From the NCBI GenBank assembly GCA_030740335.1, contig JASLXL010000171.1:1-11782 (forward strand): 11,782 bases of DNA, in the 5' to 3' direction. The notes below the pieces were generated by a model. That model saw only the letters and a list, made by a program, of their open reading frames with translations, did not search any database and was not told where the DNA came from. Positions 1 to 6,640 of this stretch are shown here, piece after piece. How positions within the stretch are numbered: position 1 is the stretch's first letter; the number at the start of each line of letters is the position of its first letter. Source of the DNA: SAR202 cluster bacterium. GTDB taxonomy: Bacteria; Chloroflexota; Dehalococcoidia; SAR202; CAJWER01. The position numbers and the translations under genes are program-made.

Positions 1-234
1 GCCTTCCAAGTGTTCGTACCGGATTTCAGCGACCACCAGGTCCGGGTCGATGCAAAGGAGCAAGAGGTCGTCCTGTCCCTTGAAGTGGTCGTTGGAGTTC
101 GCGACTCCGAGGACCTGGTCGGGTTTGGAACAATGTATGAACCCCTGGGACTTCAGGCTATCGGCTTCGTAGTTTCCTGCGGGCCGCAAACTCAGCTAGT
201 CGGCACGGTTCGATATGTGGAGGATTGTACTCAT
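1..234 (-). pseudogene. DUF952 family protein, interrupted by an in-frame TAG, partial at left edge
   Basis: The minus strand, read from an ATG at 234, gives a DUF952-type protein that runs off the left edge after 78 codons. Family hallmarks are seen: the opening strand STILHIS, then AGNYEADSL, the signature GFIHCS (about residues 31-36), the DQVLGVAN helix, the strand DDLLLLCIDPD and the IRYE end. The ATG overlaps the stop of the upstream SRPBCC gene as ATGA, which is typical of translational coupling in an operon. Codon 13 (196-198) is TAG. It falls exactly where the family has a conserved Trp after the first strand, so a single TGG-to-TAG change explains it. Frame and homology continue without shift on both sides. 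TAG ends several other genes here, so read-through by recoding is unlikely. Restart at Leu codons 14 or 16 would lose the first strand. The function of DUF952 is not known. A sequencing error is the main alternative. Confidence 0.75.
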
Positions 235-701
235 GGTGGACCGTCGTTCTGCTGAGCAGGGCTACCTTCAAAGGACTCTTTTACCGGGTCCATCAGCTTC
301 GTGCGCATTCGTTTGTGGGCCCAGATCCGGAAACCGAATATCTGCGTCAGTCCGCGCAACCAGCTTGTCCGCACGTTCCATTCGACGTCCCATCGGGTGC
401 CGTCGCATTCGGGCACGAAATTGTCTTGCCGGTCGGCCCAGGTGGAATCCATGGCCTCCATGGTTCTGGATTTCGCGTAGATAAATGTGCATCGCCACGA
501 GATCAGTTCGGGAGGGTCGTCGGGGTACCGCTTCGCGTCCTCGATAACGAGGTACACGTCGTTGCTCCGCTCCTTGGTCTCTCCGTAATGTTTCTTGAAG
601 GCCTCATTGTCGGTGGGGCCCTCCGGACCGTAGAACGTGACGCGTTCGTACACGTCGTTGACCGGGGCGGCGATAAAAGTCGAGAGTCTGAGCCTGACCA
701 A
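231..701 (-). CDS. SRPBCC (START-like) fold protein, polyketide cyclase/ligand-binding type
   Basis: A 156-residue protein. The N-terminus (LSTFIAAPVNDVYERVT) is the usual first strand and helix of SRPBCC proteins, in which a beta-sheet grips a long C-terminal helix around a hydrophobic cavity. The matching C-terminal helix is around residues 118-145 (RIWAHKRMRTKLMDPVKES). These proteins bind or cyclise small hydrophobic ligands; nothing here shows the ligand. The start is TTG at 701: the only Shine-Dalgarno site is AGGAG at 711-715 with a 9-nt spacer, and an in-frame stop lies at 720-722. No ATG or GTG fits. The stop overlaps the ATG of the DUF952 gene by 4 bp, so the two form an operon. The last 10 or so residues are polar and probably disordered. 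Fold assignment is fairly secure; function is unknown. Confidence 0.75.
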   Translation of the reverse strand: MVRLRLSTFIAAPVNDVYERVTFYGPEGPTDNEAFKKHYGETKERSNDVYLVIEDAKRYPDDPPELISWRCTFIYAKSRTMEAMDSTWADRQDNFVPECDGTRWDVEWNVRTSWLRGLTQIFGFRIWAHKRMRTKLMDPVKESFEGSPAQQNDGPP

Positions 702-768
702 TCTTGTGTTCTCCTGTTCCTAAATTCTACAACATGCCGGAGGTGGTGGTTGCCGCCAGAGGCCGTTG

Positions 769-811
769 TATAATGGCCGCGCCCATAAAGAATCGACCCA
801 GGAGGAGTCTC
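769..811 (+). promoter_or_regulatory. -10 box and Shine-Dalgarno site of the PhyH-like gene
   Basis: A perfect TATAAT lies at 769-774, predicting transcription from about 781. A strong AGGAGG at 800-805 lies 6 nt before the ATG at 812. No good -35 hexamer is found at 16-18 bp spacing (TTGCCG at 750-755 is only 13 bp away), so activator help is possible. The same 110-bp gap must serve the divergent minus-strand SRPBCC gene. A weak TAGAAT on the minus strand (729-724) would give that gene a leader of about 16 nt; I rate it low. Confidence 0.6.
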
Positions 812-1633
812 ATGACTAGCCCCCTCAAACTGGAATCCAAGCCCGATCTCGATGCCCGAATCGCTGCAATAGAAAACGAAGGCTTTGCCTATTTCCCTGG
901 CATACTTGACGACGAAGAGGTGACGAACCTTCGTGAGACTATTGATCGACTGACTGCGGTGGAGGCCTCATTCGACCGGGACTCGGTGTCAGCGGAGGGC
1001 TTTCGGGAGAAGCACATTAAGTGCGTTTTCAACCGAGACACAACCTTCTTGAGGTTCCTGGACATGTCGCAAGTCATCGACCTGGCCGAGGCCATTCTCG
1101 GGGTGCAGGACAATAGGGGCCGCCAGACTGACTGCCACATTATTGGTATGACGGCGTGGATTACTGGACCGGGGCGGGATGACCAGCAGTTGGATGTGGA
1201 CTGGCGGCCCTTCGATCTTCCGGCGGACATAGCGGCGGATCCACGAGTGAAACTGCCGGTGATGGCCGCCACCGCCCACTATTACCTCGATGACTTGGAC
1301 GAAGAGTTGGGTCCAACGAAGTTCGTGCCCGGTAGCCATCGCGCTGGACGCCGCCCAGATGGCGATACGATGTGGGGGGACGTAGAAGAGCAGTCCGCGC
1401 TTTGCAGGGCGGGCGACGCGGTCTTGTTCCGGAGTGAGGTATGGCACCGAGGAACAGCAAATCGTAGCTGCAGGACGCGTTATTTACTGCAGGTCCACTA
1501 CGCGAACCGAATGGTTACTCAAAAATTTCCACCATATCTTGGCCGGTTCTCGTTTTCGAAGTCCATCCTGGCCCAGGCGACCCCGAGACAGCGCAGGTTG
1601 ATGGGCGATCACCGTCCGGGCGCCTACGACTAG
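812..1633 (+). CDS. Phytanoyl-CoA dioxygenase (PhyH) family protein with altered iron site
   Basis: A 273-residue protein of the PhyH branch of Fe(II)/2-oxoglutarate oxygenases, which hydroxylate small molecules or acyl chains in the cytoplasm. Family features: an N-terminal helix and FAYFPGILDDEEV (about 24-36), the core strand TAHYYLDDLDEELGPTKFVPGSH, the AGDAVLFRSEVWHRG strand carrying the distal iron ligand His212, and Arg223 in TRYLLQVHY as the expected 2-oxoglutarate anchor. The first iron motif, normally HxD in an LHxDW/LHVDY context, here reads LDVDW with Asp128 and Asp130, so the His ligand is missing. The start at 812 is chosen because of the AGGAGG and TATAAT just upstream; an in-frame ATG at 704 lies before both. 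It stands alone between the SRPBCC gene and the MFS gene. It may be inactive, non-canonical or a sequence error. Substrate unknown. Confidence 0.85.
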   Translation: MTSPLKLESKPDLDARIAAIENEGFAYFPGILDDEEVTNLRETIDRLTAVEASFDRDSVSAEGFREKHIKCVFNRDTTFLRFLDMSQVIDLAEAILGVQDNRGRQTDCHIIGMTAWITGPGRDDQQLDVDWRPFDLPADIAADPRVKLPVMAATAHYYLDDLDEELGPTKFVPGSHRAGRRPDGDTMWGDVEEQSALCRAGDAVLFRSEVWHRGTANRSCRTRYLLQVHYANRMVTQKFPPYLGRFSFSKSILAQATPRQRRLMGDHRPGAYD

Positions 1634-1710
1634 CCGTGTGGTAATACGGAAATCAGCCATTCAGTGGGCATGGGTTGTGTCTTGGGGGACTCGTGTGAGG
1701 TGCAATAAGA

Positions 1711-1740
1711 GGGCGGGTCTGCGACCCGCCCCTACGGGGC
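1711..1740. repeat. GC-rich palindrome with two overlapping hairpins
   Basis: GGGCGGGTC (1711-1719) and its exact reverse complement (1723-1731) flank a 3-nt loop, giving a perfect 9-bp stem. A second, mutually exclusive stem uses GCCCC (1728-1732) and GGGGC (1736-1740) around TAC. It sits alone in the 117-bp gap between the PhyH-like gene and the MFS gene, ending 10 nt before the MFS start. There is no T-tract, so it is not a standard terminator. The sequence resembles REP-like intergenic palindromes of the GGGCGGGTnnnnACCCGCCCCTAC kind that I recall from Chloroflexota and other genomes. Only one copy is in this window. It could act as an mRNA 3' stabiliser or attenuate MFS translation. Confidence 0.6.
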
Positions 1741-1750
1741 AAGAAGACGA

Positions 1751-3058
1751 GTGGAGGCAGCCCTCTTTGAGCAGCAGGTCGGATTGAGTCAGATCTCGCC
1801 GCGGTTTTCCCATACCTTCGCCGCCTTTCGAGAGCCTGGATACAGGCTGCTGTGGCCTGCAAGCGTCCTCGCCTCGACGGGTCGATTCATGCAGACCATA
1901 CTACTTGCCTGGTTCGTCCTGGAAAGGACGGATTCGCCGTGGCAGGTTGCGTTGGTTGGTTTTTTTGCCTGGGCGCCATTGCTGGGTCTGGGCGTTGTGG
2001 GTGGCGCCCTGGCCGACGCCCTGGACCGTCGTCGGTTGTGGCGGGCCACCGTGACGGTAAGTATGCTCACGTCGGCGGCACTTACGACGCTCCTATTAGG
2101 TCATTGGATTGAGGTTTGGCACGTCTTCGTTGGAGCGCTCGTGTCCGGCGCAGCAGATGCCTTGGGCATGCCCTCGAGACGGTCGTTGCTGCATGACATC
2201 GTTGGTGGCGAGCGGGTGACCAACGCCGTAGCTCTCGACAACATGGGCATGAACCTCAGCGGCATCGTGGGCCCGGCGTTGGCCGGTCTGTTGATCACCG
2301 TCTCGGGTGTCTCCGGTGGTTATGTCGTGGCAACGGCCATATATGTCGTGTCCCTGATCCTGAGTCAGGCATTGCGTCTGAAGCGGGGGACGCGGATGGC
2401 CTCACGTGCGCCGAAGTTGGGCGATGTTGCCCGTGGCCTCAAGTATGTAGCTGGGCATAGAGCACTATTGGCGACTGTGGCAATAACCGTTGTCATGAAT
2501 CTGACGGTCACACCGTATAGACAGATGGTTCCGGTCGTAGCCAGGGATGTACTGAATGTCGCCCCCGGGCTGATGGGACTGATAACGTCGGCCCACGGAG
2601 TCGGGGCACTTGTGGGCTCGCTGGTAGTGGCCTCATCGCCAGGGATCCGTTATCACGGACGTGTATATATGGGTGGGTCGGCACTGGCGCTGGGATCGCT
2701 GCTCGCGTTTTCGTTATCGCGGTCATACGCACTATCGTTGGTTATAGTGCTGTTGGCCGGATTTGGCAACGCTGGGTTCAATACCATGCAGATGTCTTTG
2801 GCCATGTTGTTGCCCAAGGACGGGATGCGAGGGATCTCTCTGGGTGCGGTGAGTCTTGGAGTCGGTGGTGGGCCTGTAGGCATGTTGATTACCGGGGCCG
2901 TTGCCACGGCCGTTGGCACTACGGGGGCGATTGGAATCAACGCCGTCTATGGCCTCGTGGCCATCGCACTGGTCGGCTCGCTGGCACCAACGCTGAGACG
3001 GCGCATCGCCCCCGACACACCTATTCAGAGCCAACCCAAAACAAAAGATGTTACTTAG
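1751..3058 (+). CDS. MFS exporter, EntS-like (MFS_3) family
   Basis: A 435-residue polytopic membrane protein. The hydrophobic pattern fits 12 transmembrane helices in two halves joined near residues 210-230, the normal size for EntS/MFS_3-type proton-driven exporters of siderophores or drugs. The opening REPGYRLLWPASVLASTGRFMQ is the family-typical lead into helix 1. MFS motif A between helices 2 and 3 is seen as GGALADALDRRRLW (residues 84-97). A short polar tail ends the protein. The start is uncertain: GTG at 1751 has only a weak AAGA-type site, directly below the palindrome; TTG at 1784 is an in-frame alternative and would not affect any helix. The stop is TAG. Neighbours on the same strand are the PhyH-like gene, 117 bp upstream, and nothing downstream. 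Substrate cannot be told from sequence; the efflux direction is inferred from the family. Confidence 0.88.
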   Translation: MEAALFEQQVGLSQISPRFSHTFAAFREPGYRLLWPASVLASTGRFMQTILLAWFVLERTDSPWQVALVGFFAWAPLLGLGVVGGALADALDRRRLWRATVTVSMLTSAALTTLLLGHWIEVWHVFVGALVSGAADALGMPSRRSLLHDIVGGERVTNAVALDNMGMNLSGIVGPALAGLLITVSGVSGGYVVATAIYVVSLILSQALRLKRGTRMASRAPKLGDVARGLKYVAGHRALLATVAITVVMNLTVTPYRQMVPVVARDVLNVAPGLMGLITSAHGVGALVGSLVVASSPGIRYHGRVYMGGSALALGSLLAFSLSRSYALSLVIVLLAGFGNAGFNTMQMSLAMLLPKDGMRGISLGAVSLGVGGGPVGMLITGAVATAVGTTGAIGINAVYGLVAIALVGSLAPTLRRRIAPDTPIQSQPKTKDVT

Positions 3059-3087
3059 ACCCACCAACCCTCTGAGTTATGGGGGCA

Positions 3088-3115
3088 CTTCCCAGAAACT
3101 GGCTGCTAGGGGAAG
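3088..3115. terminator. Possible bidirectional hairpin between convergent genes
   Basis: CTTCCC (3088-3093) pairs with GGGAAG (3110-3115) around a 16-nt loop. A competing small stem, CCAG-AAA-CTGG, lies at 3092-3102. It sits between the end of the MFS gene and the end of the cytochrome pseudogene, where a shared terminator is expected. There is no T-tract on either strand, so this is weak. Confidence 0.25.
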
Positions 3116-3701
3116 CTGAGAAGCTACGCGTAGACCCCGGCTAGCTCGTCGTTGAGCCTGGAGATGAACCTCCTGGGCATCTCGTCGGGGTTGAAGGCCC
3201 GGCCCGTTGGGTTCACCCCAGTGCGTATTGCCTGGGTGAACTGCTCCACGGTCCAGCCCTTCACCACCCTCAACGACGGTCCTTTGAGAAAGAGCTCCCC
3301 CCGGCGCTGTCCGTCAAATTATCGCCGTGGCAACCGGAGTATCCAAGAAAGGTGGCGATGTAGCGCCCGTACTCGCTCGTGGGACTCACCGGTACCGGCG
3401 AAGGCGCTACCGAATCGGCCTTGGGTAGATCCTTGAGAGGGAATATGCCGGGTGGAATAAAGCCCAGCGTCAACGAGATCATGGAACTATGATCAATTTC
3501 ATTTTGAATGGCTGGCTGGCTTGAGAGGTAGGGGACGATCGCGTGGGCGTCTTCGTCGCTTGCGTGGCGAAAGTCCACCGCGGACATGACGGGAGACCGA
3601 TGGCCATCCGGGTTCGTGCCCTCTCGGATCAGGTGCAAAAACTCTCCGTCGTTCCAGTCAGGCAATGATCCGGCGGGGGGCAGGTTTGGCGGTGGTGTTA
3701 G
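3106..3701 (-). pseudogene. Decayed membrane-anchored diheme cytochrome c, 5'-truncated and frameshifted
   Basis: Two minus-strand frames together give the C-terminal two thirds of a cytochrome c. Frame A (3701 to about 3300) starts abruptly at SLTPPPNLPPAGSLPDW. It continues with EGTNPDGH, the axial-Met segment SPVMSAVDFRHASDEDA, a short hydrophobic stretch (SMISLTLGFIPPGIFPLK) and a second heme domain. Frame B (about 3300 to 3124) supplies KGPSLRVVKGWTVEQFTQAI, GVNPTGRAF and the second axial Met (DEMPRRF). Four lesions are visible. The first heme domain, with its CxxCH, is missing at the crcB junction. The second CxxCH reads YSGCH (3327-3341; Cys replaced by Tyr). A frameshift occurs at a run of six G (3297-3302 on the plus strand). 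A TAG (3124-3126) stands where families read YAYL; LLSFP and a second TAG (3106-3108) follow in frame. The intact protein would have been periplasmic electron transfer. Independent defects make sequencing error an insufficient explanation. Confidence 0.85.
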
Positions 3702-4075
3702 ACTGAATCGGCGATTTTGAGGCCGACCCACACGGCAGCCAGGCCCAGGGTTATCTGTAGTACGACGTTGGACAGGCCGACGAAAAATTCGCCGCGACGT
3801 ATCAGCTCTACGGTCTCGAGTCCGAATGCGGAGTATGTCGTAATTCCGCCGAGTACACCTACAATTAGAAAGGCACGTGTGTCTACTCCAAGAATTGTTC
3901 GCGTCGCCGCCAGTCCAGCCAGCACGCCGATCAATAGGCAGCCAACAACGTTCACAGCAAGGGTGCCGTAGGGGAAGGCCGGGTTGCCAGCCATGTCGTT
4001 CACCCACCGTCCAACTGCGTATCGCGACGACGCCCCGATCAGGCCGCCGACGCCAACCAATGCAAGGGTCAACAT
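3698..4075 (-). CDS. crcB: Fluoride ion channel CrcB/FluC
   Basis: A protein of about 125 residues with four hydrophobic helices, the usual FluC size. FluC forms a dual-topology dimer in the inner membrane that lets fluoride leave the cell. Seen in order: GVGGLIGASSRYAVGRW (the GGxxGAxxRY signature of helix 1), PYGTLAVNVVGCLLIGVL (the conserved GTlxvNvxGsfllG helix with its Asn), GVLGGITTYSAFGLE (the GGxTTFSTF break of helix 3) and a last helix to the C-terminus. The ATG at 4075 puts the GG pair at residues 10-11, as usual. GTG at 4090 would add five residues. AGAGAGG at 4090-4096 is the only nearby Shine-Dalgarno-like site and is rather far from the ATG (14 nt). The stop overlaps the start of the cytochrome remnant by 4 bp. 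No fluoride riboswitch is recognised upstream. Confidence 0.92.
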   Translation of the reverse strand: MLTLALVGVGGLIGASSRYAVGRWVNDMAGNPAFPYGTLAVNVVGCLLIGVLAGLAATRTILGVDTRAFLIVGVLGGITTYSAFGLETVELIRRGEFFVGLSNVVLQITLGLAAVWVGLKIADSV

Positions 4076-4113
4076 GTCTTGGCTTCGCACCTCTCTGCAA
4101 AGTAGCTAATCAA

Positions 4114-4135
4114 CGCGACTCGCGAATTTATCGCG
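4114..4135. promoter_or_regulatory. Repeated CGCGA/TCGCG half-sites in the crcB-GTPase divergent gap
   Basis: CGCGA (4114-4118) and TCGCG (4120-4124) form one palindrome with a 1-bp centre. CGCGA (4121-4125) and TCGCG (4131-4135) form a second with a 5-bp AT-rich centre (ATTTA). The sites overlap the expected -35 region of the plus-strand GTPase promoter and lie upstream of crcB, so a regulator bound here could control both. Function is inferred from position and symmetry only. Confidence 0.35.
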
Positions 4136-4142
4136 TGCGACC

Positions 4143-4160
4143 TATGATAACAGCGCCATG
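4143..4160 (+). promoter_or_regulatory. -10 box placed for a leaderless GTPase mRNA
   Basis: TATGAT at 4143-4148 predicts transcription from about 4155-4158, at or 3 nt before the ATG at 4158. No Shine-Dalgarno sequence lies upstream of that ATG, which fits a leaderless transcript. A poor -35 candidate, TCGCGA at 4120-4125 (3 of 6 matches, 17-bp spacing), overlaps the palindromes. Confidence 0.45.
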
Positions 4161-5162
4161 CCTACAAACGTGCCACCACAATATCGTAAGGCGGAAGAAC
4201 GGTTCAGGGAAGCTGTAACCGTCCAAGAGAAGATCGTCGCTTTGCAAGAGATGCTCACGATCATGCCCAAGCATAAGGGCACTGAGCACCTCAAGGCACA
4301 ACACAAGACGCGACTCTCGAAGCTCATGTCGGAGCTAGAGGATACGTCTTTCGGGGGAAAGGGCGGACGTCACGAACCCTTCTCGATGCCCAAGGAGGGT
4401 GGAGGCAGGGCAACCCTCGTGGGGCTCACCAACTCGGGGAAGTCGCTGTTACTGTCACGCGCCACCGGGGCAAAATCCCAGGTTGGCGCCTACGCGCTGA
4501 GCACTCAGGAGCCGGTGCGTGGAATGCTGCCATTCAAGGACGTGCTTATCCAACTCGTTGACACTCCACCTATTTCAAACCCTGCGACCCAGGGTCGGCT
4601 GTACGGGCTGCTGCGCAACACAGACGTTTTCATCGTAGTGGTCGACCTGTCGATGGACCCGGTTGCTCAGGTGCGAGAGGTGGTAGCGCATCTAGAGCAG
4701 TGGGGGTTCAGTTTGCTTGGCCGAGGCGAGGCGCGGGACGAGGAAGAGAAGTGGCGCGGAAAGCCGACTGTCGTTGTTGGCAACAAGGCCGATTTGCCCG
4801 AAGGCCTCGACGGATACGAGGAGTTGGAGTCGGCGCTGGGCGATACCTACCCGATGATTATGGCCAGCGCCGAGGAGGGAGTTGGCCTCGATGAGCTGGC
4901 CGTTGAGGTGTTTTTGGCGCTGGGCGTAATTCGTGTGTATACAAAGTCGCCTCGGGAAAAGCTGGAAGAATTTGTTCGCGAAGACCCATTCGTCCTGCCG
5001 ATAGGAAGCACGGTATCACTAGCCGCAGAGCAGGTTCACAAGGACCTTGGGAGACGCCTCAAGTATGCTGTCCTGTGGGGCCAGTCCGGGAAATTCGAAG
5101 CGCAACGGGTCGGGCCCCGCCACGAGCTGGCTGATGAAGACATCGTAGAGTTGCACTCCTAA
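4158..5162 (+). CDS. DRG/OBG-type GTPase with C-terminal TGS domain
   Basis: A 334-residue cytoplasmic GTPase resembling the DRG (developmentally regulated GTP-binding) branch of OBG GTPases, which act with ribosomes or RNA. Residues 8-65 form a charged helical region. The G domain covers about 84-255: G1 GLTNSGKS (89-96), the switch I region ALSTQEPVRGML (113-124), G3 DTPP (135-138), G4 NKAD (209-212) and G5 SAEEG (237-241). The TGS domain (about 257-333) matches DRG proteins closely: IRVYTKSPREK, then GSTVSLAAEQVHKDL, AVLWGQSGKFEAQRVG and LADEDIVELH. G3 has Pro in place of the Gly of DxxG. The DRG insertion domain of eukaryotes is not evident. ATG 4158 is supported by the leaderless-type -10 box. 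It is a single gene divergent from crcB; the next gene starts 83 bp later. The cellular target is unknown. Confidence 0.88.
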   Translation: MPTNVPPQYRKAEERFREAVTVQEKIVALQEMLTIMPKHKGTEHLKAQHKTRLSKLMSELEDTSFGGKGGRHEPFSMPKEGGGRATLVGLTNSGKSLLLSRATGAKSQVGAYALSTQEPVRGMLPFKDVLIQLVDTPPISNPATQGRLYGLLRNTDVFIVVVDLSMDPVAQVREVVAHLEQWGFSLLGRGEARDEEEKWRGKPTVVVGNKADLPEGLDGYEELESALGDTYPMIMASAEEGVGLDELAVEVFLALGVIRVYTKSPREKLEEFVREDPFVLPIGSTVSLAAEQVHKDLGRRLKYAVLWGQSGKFEAQRVGPRHELADEDIVELHS

Positions 5163-5196
5163 CAGTTGCAAATGCTCGTTCATCGCCGTGGCGCGG

Positions 5197-5245
5197 CTCG
5201 ATTCGAGAATGTAATATGTCCCGACACCACTACAAAGGATGAAGT
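5197..5245 (+). promoter_or_regulatory. Possible promoter, operator palindrome and Shine-Dalgarno site before the glycosidase-like gene
   Basis: TAATAT (5212-5217) could be a -10 box; the -35 position (TGGCGC, 5189-5194) is poor. An 11-bp palindrome, CTCGA-T-TCGAG (5197-5207), lies just upstream of the -10 box, where a repressor or activator could bind. AGGA at 5236-5239, 6 nt before the ATG, sets the translation start at 5246. Confidence 0.35.
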
Positions 5246-6634
5246 ATGGACCCAGACGCCCCGATACAGATTGGAACTGATCGCCAGCTATTTCTTGACG
5301 ACTTTTGGATGGCCCAGACGGACGGCGTAGTTCGCCGCCTCCACGAGCCGGAGATGAAAGAGCGCTCTATCAAATCAGAGCACCCGTGGGAGGCTCGTCT
5401 TTCGGCTTACCATACGACGTTCCACGATGGCGATAAGTGGCGAATGTACTACCAGTGCGCAGGAGGCTCGGCCACAGACCCAGGTGCCCTGAACCTGCAG
5501 GCTTATGCCGAGAGCGACGATGGAATTGTCTGGAACAAGCCGTCGCTGGGTCTGATCGAGATTGACGGCTCCACCGCGAACAACGTGGTCTACGCGGGTC
5601 CAGGCTCCGAGATGGCAGTGTTCCTTGATGAGAACCCTGAGGCCGCGGAGGACGAACGGTACAAGGCTGTGGTGCGATCGGAGGTCGGGCAGGAGATGAC
5701 GCGTGTCTTGCAGGCAATGGTCTCCGCCGATGGGTTGTCGTGGCGACTCATGAGCGAGACCCCGGTTCTCACAGAGGGCCCATTCGACTCGCACAACGTG
5801 CCGTTTTGGGACAAGAGGTTGGGCAAATATGTGATTTATGCCCGGGGTGCTGCGGGATCGGGAGGTCCATTCAAGGGTGGCTACCGCTGGATAAGGCAGG
5901 CCACCTCCGAAGACTTCCTGGAGTGGACACCTCTGGTGTCCATCGAGACCGGCGAAACACCCGCCGAGCAACTTTACACGAACGCGTACACTCCCTATGA
6001 CAGAGCCCTTGGTACCTACCTGATGTTCCCTTCGCGTCTCGTTCTGGAACGGTCTCCGGACCCGGAGTGGGAGCGCGAGTATGGCGGTGGGGTAAGCGAC
6101 ATTGTGTTCATGTCCAGCCGTGACGGCTTCAACTTCGATCGCAGCTTCAAGGAGGCTTGGATTAGGCCCGGGCCGGAGGAAGAAAACTGGCACGAGCGAG
6201 GCATCTACATAGGCAGTGGAATCGTCCAGACCACGCCCGAGGAGATGTCGCTCTACAGTCGCCAGCACAGTAGGCTGCCGACGACCCATCTTCGCCGTTA
6301 TGCATTGCGCACCGATGGTTTCGTGTCGGTGAACGCAGGTTTTTCGGGGGGTGAGTTTGTTACCCGCCCGCTCGTGTTTTCAGGCGGCGAGCTGGAGTTG
6401 AACTACTCGACGTCCGCAGTCGGGTCTGTGCAGGTCGAAATTCAGGATGCTGAGGGGAGCCCTATTACGGGATTCTCGCTTGCCGACGGCTCGGAGAAGT
6501 TCGGAGACGAGATCGAGGGCGTATTTCGGTGGAATGAGGGCAGCGACCTGGGTCGCCTGGAAGCCTCAACGGTGCGCCTGCGTTTTGTGCTAGAGGACGC
6601 CGACCTGTACGCCTTTCGATTCCGCGACTCGTAA
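5246..6634 (+). CDS. Five-bladed beta-propeller glycosidase-like protein (GH32/GH43-like fold)
   Basis: A 462-residue protein of a poorly characterised family often annotated as glycosyl-hydrolase-related. The repeated motif of strands and short turns fits a five-bladed propeller over about residues 1-360: LFLDDFWM, TTFHDGDKWRMYYQC, AYAESDDGIVWNKPSLGLIE, YKAVV, ADGLSWRLMSETPVL, GPFDSHNVPFWDKRLGKYVI, ATSEDFLEWTP and FMSSRDGFNFDRSF. It is followed by a beta-sandwich (about 365-462) with LELNYSTSAVGSVQVEIQDA. The recurring S.DG..W pattern is typical of such propellers. Substrate and catalytic residues cannot be fixed from sequence alone. No signal peptide is present, so a cytoplasmic site is likely. 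AGGA 6 nt upstream supports the start. It ends only 6 bp from the convergent metallohydrolase, with which, and with the sulfatase, it probably shares a catabolic role. Confidence 0.7.
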   Translation: MDPDAPIQIGTDRQLFLDDFWMAQTDGVVRRLHEPEMKERSIKSEHPWEARLSAYHTTFHDGDKWRMYYQCAGGSATDPGALNLQAYAESDDGIVWNKPSLGLIEIDGSTANNVVYAGPGSEMAVFLDENPEAAEDERYKAVVRSEVGQEMTRVLQAMVSADGLSWRLMSETPVLTEGPFDSHNVPFWDKRLGKYVIYARGAAGSGGPFKGGYRWIRQATSEDFLEWTPLVSIETGETPAEQLYTNAYTPYDRALGTYLMFPSRLVLERSPDPEWEREYGGGVSDIVFMSSRDGFNFDRSFKEAWIRPGPEEENWHERGIYIGSGIVQTTPEEMSLYSRQHSRLPTTHLRRYALRTDGFVSVNAGFSGGEFVTRPLVFSGGELELNYSTSAVGSVQVEIQDAEGSPITGFSLADGSEKFGDEIEGVFRWNEGSDLGRLEASTVRLRFVLEDADLYAFRFRDS

Positions 6635-6640
6635 GCCCCG

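Noticed and set aside
196..198. TAG as a recoded sense codon (for example pyrrolysine)
   Set aside because: TAG ends the PhyH, MFS, metallohydrolase and serine hydrolase genes in the same window, and the expected residue is Trp, one base away.
225..773. Long plus-strand frame (182 codons)
   Set aside because: It lies opposite the SRPBCC gene, has no recognisable motif, and its codons mirror the minus-strand gene.
3702..4100. Upstream half of a 276-codon minus-strand frame ending at 3270
   Set aside because: This part is the shadow of crcB in another frame: Arg- and Cys-rich with no family pattern. Only the portion below 3701 is real (decayed cytochrome).
4076..4157. Possible fluoride riboswitch before crcB
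   Set aside because: The conserved fluoride (crcB-motif) aptamer core was not found on the minus strand in this short leader.
5375..6289. Long minus-strand frame (304 codons)
   Set aside because: Shadow of the propeller gene, which has a good ribosome site and family motifs; the minus-strand product has none.
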